NCBI GenBank assembly: GCA_964390335.1
Contig: CAYMHU010000014.1
Coordinates: 16,547 to 80,546, forward strand
From: Granulosicoccus sp964390335
Lineage (GTDB): Bacteria > Pseudomonadota > Gammaproteobacteria > Granulosicoccales > Granulosicoccaceae
Reading direction: 5' to 3'
DNA: 64,000 nucleotides
Position numbers and translations under genes: made by a program. This document shows positions 58,932 through 64,000 of the stretch, one piece after another. The notes beneath the pieces were generated by a model, which saw only the letters and a program-made list of their open reading frames with translations, was not told the origin of the DNA and searched no databases. Every line of letters starts with the position of its first letter. Position 1 is the first letter of the stretch.

Positions 58932-59857
58932 TCGGCTTTGATTTTGTAGGCGCGGATATAGTCTATTTTCAGCTGCGCCGGAAACTGAGTCTGAGCGTCA
59001 GGCGGGCCTGTCCAGACACCACCCACTGCCAAGTTGGCAATTAAGTACATTGCCTGCTTGGACACTTTTTCGCCTACCACTCTGTAACGAGGCACCCCAT
59101 CAACATAGAAAAGTAACTCTTCTTCACTCCACTCCACACCAAAAGTATGAAAACCTTCGGTCAGTGTTTCCTGACTGACCTGCCATTGACCGGGTGAACG
59201 TAAATTACCTTCTTCATCATGGTAATTATAATTGTGAAAAACGCTGTCACTTTTCGCGCCATCACCTTCTGCAATAAAAAGTTGCGGCCTTAAGTCCACA
59301 AACTCAGTGCTGAGCATCCAGAACGCCGGCCATAATCCAGCCCCAACAGGAAAATCCATGCGTGCTTCAATGTAACCAAAAGTCATGTCAAACTTATCAG
59401 CGGAACTGATTGCACCGGATAAATAGCTTTGCTCGTTAGCCGAAGACTTTAAATGATCTGGTGTTGGAATCGCATTGATAACTAAAGCCTCACCGTCAAA
59501 ACTAAACGGGTTATAGCCCATATCCGGATTTTGCTGAATATCAACATAATACTGTAGCTCACCATTTATAATGAGGTCCGAACCCCACGGCAGGGCTGTA
59601 GACCACTTCAGCGCGCTTAGCTCTTGCTCATCAAATTCATCACTGAAAATAAGCTCATACTCAGTCAAATCAACGCCAGCATTCTCGGGCTCCATTGCGG
59701 CCCCAGTATCAGTTTCATTCGTTGTACCTTGCACATTTCGTTGCGCTTCGGCTAACTGACGTTCTTCTATTGCTTCGATGTCACTCTCACCACAAGCACT
59801 TAGTAGACTGAGTGATATCACGGCTACAGCGGATGTTTTTACTAATCGATTAATCAT
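58928..59857 (-). CDS. GH16-family lipoprotein with substituted catalytic nucleophile
   Basis: 309 residues. Lipobox SLLSAC with Cys22 makes it a lipoprotein. The GH16 laminarinase-like fold covers about 66-305: LIFSDEFDEQELSALKW, YVDIQQNPDMGYNPF, YIEARMDFPVGAGLWPAFWML and GVEWSEEELLFYVDGVP. The family catalytic motif ExDxxE reads PQLFIAEGDG: the nucleophile Glu is Gln192, the middle Asp is Phe194, and only the acid/base Glu197 remains. Its neighbour at 61444 has the intact EIDIME. It is therefore probably a glucan-binding or regulatory relative rather than a hydrolase (inference). It follows the barrel gene by 22 bases on the same strand. Confidence 0.88.
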   Translation of the reverse strand: MINRLVKTSAVAVISLSLLSACGESDIEAIEERQLAEAQRNVQGTTNETDTGAAMEPENAGVDLTEYELIFSDEFDEQELSALKWSTALPWGSDLIINGELQYYVDIQQNPDMGYNPFSFDGEALVINAIPTPDHLKSSANEQSYLSGAISSADKFDMTFGYIEARMDFPVGAGLWPAFWMLSTEFVDLRPQLFIAEGDGAKSDSVFHNYNYHDEEGNLRSPGQWQVSQETLTEGFHTFGVEWSEEELLFYVDGVPRYRVVGEKVSKQAMYLIANLAVGGVWTGPPDAQTQFPAQLKIDYIRAYKIKAD

Positions 59858-59879
59858 GATCGTTTGTCTCCACTAACAA

Positions 59880-61238
59880 TTAGTAATAAAACCGAACACC
59901 AAAACCAATCGAATCGTTATCGCCTAGTTTTACGTTTCCGGTTAAATCAATATCTTTATTTAAGTGGAACAAAGCTGCACCAAAAGCTTTAGTATCACCT
60001 TCGAAGAAACTGCTGTAGCCAACACCTGCCTGCAGCTCAAATTTGTTGTTCACAACAAGCCTTGATGAAGCACCGATATAGACTCCGGAGTCTGAGTGAT
60101 CTGTCGTTACCCCAGAACCACTAAATTCAAATTGACCCGTCTCTAAGCCAAGGCTTAACAAGAACGTCAGACGGTCAGCTTGCGCCGGTGTGATGTAGTA
60201 ACCTACGCCACCTCTGACTTCACGATAAGTATCGGCCAGTGACGCATCGAGGACATATTGGATGCGATTATGGGTTGATACACTGGCGGTTACACTTAAG
60301 CCTGCGCCGCCGAAGTCAAAGTTTACGGGTTGAGCTTGTACAAAATTAAATTCACGCGAGCTGCTGCGTACTTGGTTCGGCAGTTTCAACGCGGCCAATA
60401 TCGGTGCATTCGCTGATTCAGATTCTTTTGCAACATCCAACGCTGCTTCCAGCTCTTCACGTTTGGTTTCAACAGATTCAATATCTGCAGATTGCTGCGC
60501 TTCAGCTTGTCGCTTCTGTGCCGGTTCTTCATTCAGTCTCTGCTTCTCAAGTTCCTCATCGCGAGCCCGCTGTCTGGCAACTTCCATTTTGTCGGCCAGC
60601 CGTGCCATCAGAGATTCTTTTGTCTGCGGTTCTGCCTTAACTACAGCTTTTGGTTGTGGCGCTGTTACGCTCGGTGCTTTCACAATCGCGACTGGTTCAG
60701 ACACACGCTTTTGTTTGGGTGTTGGCGTTGGTGTTGGCGTTGTTTGCGTTTCTGCAACAGTGTCATTTTCAGTCGCTGATTTATTCGGCACAATGTATCG
60801 AGGACCAGACGTGACGATGGGTGTATCACTAACACCAGGTGTTAAAGCTTCATCTTCAGGGGTTGAGCTGTACAACGATGCCAAATCCCATTTTGGCCCC
60901 CGCTCTGCACTTGAGCTAACGCCATTCGGATACGGTCCGTGACCGCATTGCGCATCCGCATATACCGGGTAATTAAAGTTTTCATTCGTTTTCAATAACG
61001 CTGGACCAGCACCAATCCGCTCACAGATTTGTCTTACAGCTTGTCCACCTATCGGGGTTGGCATAATCTGCGAGTCAATTTCTGGACCCAGGTTTCCGCT
61101 GCAATAACACGCTCCGTCTGCGGCGTAACTTCCATCCCACACGCTGCTCTGAGCTCCAGCGGGCAATGAACCCAGCAGCAGTAGGCTCGCTGTGAGTACG
61201 TTAAACCGCAATTTACACTTTGGCATTGGTTCTTCCAA
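59880..61238 (-). CDS. Outer-membrane beta-barrel protein with Cys-rich N-domain and charged coiled-coil linker
   Basis: 452 residues (448 from an ATG at 61226). Signal peptide ending LPAGAQ. Then a small Cys-rich globular segment (about 30-110, ADGACYCSGNLGPEI, ICERIGAGPALL, DAQCGHGPYPNG); a Pro/Thr-rich spacer (PTPTPTPKQKRV); and a charged helix (about 205-280, LADKMEVARQRARDEELEKQ). The C-terminal about 160 residues are alternating beta strands (VSTHNRIQYVLDASLADTYREV, SDSGVYIGASSRLVV) and end with FGVRFYY, an aromatic C-terminus like barrel insertion signals. No known function. It lies in one unit with the degenerate GH16 gene and is divergent from the intact GH16, so a polysaccharide-related role is possible. 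Confidence 0.7.
   Translation of the reverse strand: MEEPMPKCKLRFNVLTASLLLLGSLPAGAQSSVWDGSYAADGACYCSGNLGPEIDSQIMPTPIGGQAVRQICERIGAGPALLKTNENFNYPVYADAQCGHGPYPNGVSSSAERGPKWDLASLYSSTPEDEALTPGVSDTPIVTSGPRYIVPNKSATENDTVAETQTTPTPTPTPKQKRVSEPVAIVKAPSVTAPQPKAVVKAEPQTKESLMARLADKMEVARQRARDEELEKQRLNEEPAQKRQAEAQQSADIESVETKREELEAALDVAKESESANAPILAALKLPNQVRSSSREFNFVQAQPVNFDFGGAGLSVTASVSTHNRIQYVLDASLADTYREVRGGVGYYITPAQADRLTFLLSLGLETGQFEFSGSGVTTDHSDSGVYIGASSRLVVNNKFELQAGVGYSSFFEGDTKAFGAALFHLNKDIDLTGNVKLGDNDSIGFGVRFYY
60718..60743. repeat. Short GTTGGC/GTTGGT microsatellite in the barrel gene
   Basis: About four six-base units encode the PTPTPTP spacer. Units are multiples of three, so length changes would alter the linker without a frameshift. 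Confidence 0.7.
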
Positions 61239-61443
61239 TAGAGGTAATCATGGAGAGCGCTTCAGGAATTGTGCCAATCTGACTGTCAAATGCCTACTGG
61301 TTCAATTGCTTCGTCTTTAGCGATCTCAGTTCTTTCCGATAACCCTTATTAGGTACTGATCGTGCACTAATTTAGCAGCCCACAGGCCCAAAACGCCAAT
61401 GTGAGCCAGTGCACAAAACCAATTAACCAAGAACGGTCTATTT

Positions 61444-63042
61444 ATGAATAAGCAGCGGTACAAATCAACAACGTTGTATCGACTGGCGTGCGTGAGCAGT
61501 CAGTTATCACTTATTGCCTTACTTAGCGCTTGCAGTGACGCAACAACCGAACAAGAAATTGCCTTATCTGCGGAGGTCACCACCAAGCCTTCTATCAGCG
61601 CCGCGCATTTGGCCAGTGATGACATTATTACGTTGAGCGCAGCACAAGCTTACTCCTCGGGTTTAATAGCATCACCAGCACCGACACCTGTGAGTGAACA
61701 ATCAGGCAAGGAACCAAACACTGATACGGGATCACAAACTGTTATTCCAACCGCGACGACTGAAGAAAATAACGGCACCACGACAAACACTGATACCACA
61801 ACCACAGCAGAGGCACAGTCAGGCAACACAACAACGCCTGAGCTTGGCGCTGCAACGGCAGATGGTCAAATGATGTTTGACTCAGTGTCGACAGCGGGTT
61901 TTAAAGGTGAAGTACTCAGCGATGGCTCAGTTAAAGTGTCATGGCAAAAAGATCCCACGGCCCGTGGTTACAATGTTTACAAGCAAGCGCAGTACATTGC
62001 CACCGTGTTTACCGAAGAATTCGTTGACACCGATATTTTCGACGAAAGTTACTACTACGAAATACAGGCGTTTGATTTCGACGAAAATTATAATTACGTT
62101 GCAACAGGCTTAACCGTAAACGTAACCACAACCGGAAAAACAAACCCAGACTCCCCTGTACCCAACGAGAATATTTTAGACGGGTACGAACTAGTATTTT
62201 CTGATGAATTCAACGGTACCGAACTCGATCTCAGTAAGTGGAACACCAGTTATTTGTGGGGTGACGAACTGGTCATCAACAGTGAAGAACAACACTACGT
62301 TGATATTACGAACAAACCCGATTTCGGTTACAACCCTTTCTCATTGGATGGTGAAGCGCTAACAATCAGCTCGATCCGTACTCCGGATGAATTAAAAGAC
62401 AAGGCTTTTAATCAACCTTATTTATCGGGTGTTATTACCAGCTACGATTCGTTTAAATTTACCTATGGGTATGTTGAGACTCGCGCAAAGCTGCCTTTTG
62501 GTCAGGGACTATGGCCGGCGTTCTGGTTACTGAACGCATACTACGTTGATGACAAACCCGAAATCGATATCATGGAGTTCATCGGTGATAATCAGGACGT
62601 GGTGTACCACACGTATCACTACTACGATCCTGACGGTACTTTACGATCAACCGATTCACATCCAACAGTGGGCACAGACTTTACCAACGGCTATCACACC
62701 TATGGCGTTGAGTGGTTGCCGGGCACGCTACGATTCTATGTTGATGGTATTTTGCGTCATACGGTTATCGATTCCAAAGTATCGCAGCAGGATATGTACA
62801 TAATTGCGAATACCGCCCTGGGCGGTTGGTGGCCAGGATCACCTAATGCGTCTACACCGTTTCCTGCGGAATACAAAATCGACTACATCCGTGCTTATCA
62901 AAAAACAGACGGCATTATGCAAAGCGATCCGAATGCGGGTATGCCATCAAATCTGCCTCAATGGTTGGATGTACCGAGAGCTTCTCCAAGTCACTTGCCG
63001 CCATTCGAATTGTGGCCAGCGGGTTACCCTGAAAGACAGTAG
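61444..63042 (+). CDS. GH16 endo-beta-glucanase lipoprotein with FN3-like domain
   Basis: 532 residues. Lipobox LLSAC (Cys30). A Ser/Thr/Asn-rich low-complexity spacer (about 75-135) is followed by a fibronectin-III-like domain (about 150-230, DGSVKVSWQKDPTARGYNVY). The GH16 domain (about 245-490) has LVFSDEFNGTELDLSKWN, YVETRAKLPFGQGLWPAFWL and the complete catalytic motif EIDIME (Glu373, Asp375, Glu378). This is the laminarinase/lichenase-type branch acting on beta-1,3 or mixed-linkage glucans. Exact substrate is unknown. The C-terminal tail (about 495-532) is Pro-rich. Divergent from the barrel gene, with a 205-base gap holding no clear promoter. Confidence 0.93.
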   Translation: MNKQRYKSTTLYRLACVSSQLSLIALLSACSDATTEQEIALSAEVTTKPSISAAHLASDDIITLSAAQAYSSGLIASPAPTPVSEQSGKEPNTDTGSQTVIPTATTEENNGTTTNTDTTTTAEAQSGNTTTPELGAATADGQMMFDSVSTAGFKGEVLSDGSVKVSWQKDPTARGYNVYKQAQYIATVFTEEFVDTDIFDESYYYEIQAFDFDENYNYVATGLTVNVTTTGKTNPDSPVPNENILDGYELVFSDEFNGTELDLSKWNTSYLWGDELVINSEEQHYVDITNKPDFGYNPFSLDGEALTISSIRTPDELKDKAFNQPYLSGVITSYDSFKFTYGYVETRAKLPFGQGLWPAFWLLNAYYVDDKPEIDIMEFIGDNQDVVYHTYHYYDPDGTLRSTDSHPTVGTDFTNGYHTYGVEWLPGTLRFYVDGILRHTVIDSKVSQQDMYIIANTALGGWWPGSPNASTPFPAEYKIDYIRAYQKTDGIMQSDPNAGMPSNLPQWLDVPRASPSHLPPFELWPAGYPERQ

Positions 63043-63072
63043 GCTATGACTGATAGTTTGTGATTTGCGATC

Positions 63073-63096
63073 GGGTTTCCGGTAGTCCGGAAATCC
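63073..63096. terminator. Hairpin between convergent GH16 and secreted-protein genes
   Basis: A 10-bp stem (63073-63082 with 63087-63096, one G-U pair) with TAGT loop lies 30 bases after the GH16 stop. It is GC-rich in the middle, but no U-run follows on the plus strand. Confidence 0.45.
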
Positions 63097-63099
63097 GGT

Positions 63100-63675
63100 T
63101 TAGCTAACGTCAAATGGGTTATCAGGAACACTGAAGGTCTTCAACGTGAGTTCAAACGCATCGGACAGTACGGCACTTTCGTGCTGTTCACCAATGACAA
63201 AAATGCCAACGGTAAAGCCGAGTTCAACGATCTCAGCTTGATAAACAACGAGATCTAACAAGTCTTCGCCGAACTGAACATCCCGCAGTAACAGTTCATC
63301 AACCACGGCTACTCTATCGTCAACCATAACCACCCTGCTGCTATTACCATCGGTTTCAAACGCACCCGATTCAGCGCCGGGCAAGATTTCAACCATCACA
63401 TAGTCAGCAAAGTGATCATCAACGCTTGATCTTGGGGATTCAAATCCGACCGCATAACCAGGCTCCAGCGCATCTTGATCAGATTCAGCTTCGGCGGCTA
63501 TGATTCGGGACCACCCTTCAGGCACCGCCATTCTGAATCCGTAATCCGCATCTTGGTACGGCACGAGACGATCAATGACAGGTAAACTACCCTCTGGCAC
63601 TGGTTCAGAGGCGGAAGTCGAACTGGCAATCAACAGTGTGGATATCAGTAAAGTTATTAAACGCGCGGGTTGCAT
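63100..63675 (-). CDS. Small exported protein, family not recognised
   Basis: 191 residues. Signal peptide ITLLISTLLIASSTSA. The mature part has the DADYGFRMAVPEGW pattern near residue 45, also found in PsbP/DUF1795-like folds where a strand ending in PxxW begins the domain. Several acidic stretches (AEAESDQDALEPG) and paired strands (RVVMVDDRVAVVDELLLRD) follow. No enzymatic motif. Probably periplasmic or outer-membrane associated. Function unknown; convergent with the GH16 gene. Confidence 0.7.
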   Translation of the reverse strand: MQPARLITLLISTLLIASSTSASEPVPEGSLPVIDRLVPYQDADYGFRMAVPEGWSRIIAAEAESDQDALEPGYAVGFESPRSSVDDHFADYVMVEILPGAESGAFETDGNSSRVVMVDDRVAVVDELLLRDVQFGEDLLDLVVYQAEIVELGFTVGIFVIGEQHESAVLSDAFELTLKTFSVPDNPFDVS

Positions 63676-63811
63676 GCGTTAAGCATGGCGTTATTATCAA
63701 TTCACAACTGAGATCATGTGCGCAAATTGATTAGTGCGGTAGCATTTAATCGGAAAAAACTTTGCACTGATTCGCTATTTTTTAAGTAGCATGACAGGCG
63801 CCAACGGATTG

Positions 63812-64000
63812 CTAAGCGCACGCGTCACCGATACCGTCGGAATCGGTGTCTTCCTGATCTTCATTGGCAATCAACGGGCAGTTATCATCAGCATTGAGTA
63901 CGTCGTCACCGTCGATGTCAGTGTCACACACATCACCAATCGCATCTGTGTCTAAATCTGCTTGATCGGCGTTTGCGTCAGCTGGACAATTATCAGCACT
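63812..64000 (-). CDS. C-terminal fragment of a thrombospondin-type-3/calcium-repeat protein
   Basis: The last 62 codons of a minus-strand gene that continues past the right edge; the stop is at 63812-63814. The reading has DNCP and DTDIDGDDVLNADDNCP and ends with EDTDSDGIGDACA. This is the DxDxDGxxDxxD calcium-binding repeat of thrombospondin type 3 domains, with Cys pairs at each repeat end. Such repeats form the rigid calcium-dependent stalks of large secreted or surface proteins. The rest of the architecture is outside the window. Confidence 0.8.
   Translation of the reverse strand, partial: SADNCPADANADQADLDTDAIGDVCDTDIDGDDVLNADDNCPLIANEDQEDTDSDGIGDACA

Noticed and set aside
61400..61415. 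TGTGA-GCCAGT-GCACA, a 9 of 10 CRP-like match before the GH16 gene
   Set aside because: It lies only about 29 bases before the start codon, too close for activation of that gene. With one mismatch it may be chance; kept only as a note.
1..64000. Search for CRISPR arrays, tRNA or rRNA genes, insertion sequences and integrase or attachment sites
   Set aside because: No regularly spaced repeats, cloverleaf-like sequences, transposase motifs or terminal repeats were recognised by eye. A tRNA or covariance search was not possible.

Overview
The window looks like a chromosomal segment of a free-living, aerobic gammaproteobacterium, with roughly balanced base composition. The evidence is the set of housekeeping genes: ArgA of the fused kinase-like/GNAT type, a homodimeric pyruvate dehydrogenase, carA-carB-greA, parE, UbiX and a UbiH-type hydroxylase, YgfZ, an SdhE-YgfX pair, and a full FimT-PilV-PilW-PilX-PilY1-PilE minor-pilin set. 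Two GH16 beta-glucanase-type lipoproteins hint at use of algal or other polysaccharides, as in marine relatives, but I cannot name a genus. I see no tRNA, rRNA, CRISPR array, insertion sequence or prophage. No gene-free stretch exceeds about 230 bases.

Layout. 1-9.5 kb: the start of a UbiH-family hydroxylase, a double-protease HtrA-like protein, argA, a Lon-N domain protein coupled to ubiX, and a giant OmpA-ended coiled-coil protein. 9.6-19 kb: mtaB, the pyruvate dehydrogenase operon (aceE-aceF-lpdA, with a lipoyl domain fused to the E3 subunit) and a lone HyuA-type hydantoinase/oxoprolinase. 19.1-35.4 kb: the accessory highlight, two complete head-to-tail minor-pilin/PilY1 gene sets with a pilE between them. 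35.5-38.5 kb: znuBC/znuA zinc importer and a Trm112-like protein. 38.5-40 kb: a secreted protein and a Tat-exported M15-type (YcbK) peptidase. 40.2-48.2 kb: greA, carB, carA, a metallo-beta-lactamase-fold protein and parE, all on the minus strand. 48.4-51.6 kb: an orphan gene, a CnoX-like thioredoxin-TPR co-chaperone, a DUF2007 protein and ygfZ. 51.8-58.9 kb: succinate dehydrogenase with three associated maturation-type factors (SDHAF4-like, SdhE, YgfX), then pdxJ, acpS and hisS. 58.9-64 kb: a two-GH16 locus with an outer-membrane barrel protein, a small secreted protein and the end of a calcium-repeat protein.

How the parts work together. Set 1 (fimT-pilV-pilW-pilX-pilY1) is packed with overlapping stop and start codons. 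Set 2 keeps the same order with looser junctions. The two PilY1 tip proteins share a C-terminal beta-propeller with a DxNxNxxxD calcium loop, and both have a von Willebrand A domain split by inserted beta-sandwich modules: about four in the first and two in the second. A perfect TGTGA-N6-TCACA palindrome (CRP/Vfr type) lies upstream of pilE and set 2, and a one-mismatch version lies upstream of set 1. This suggests cAMP control of both. It is the best candidate in the window for something not well described: a cell with two alternative pilus-tip complexes that differ mainly in the adhesive insert.

Other points to revisit are a GH16 paralogue whose nucleophile position is Gln; a second HtrA domain that has lost all three catalytic residues; a terminator-like hairpin in the carA leader with a promoter just upstream; and a coiled-coil OmpA protein far longer than needed to cross the periplasm. 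All family assignments come from reading motifs by eye. No database search was run.
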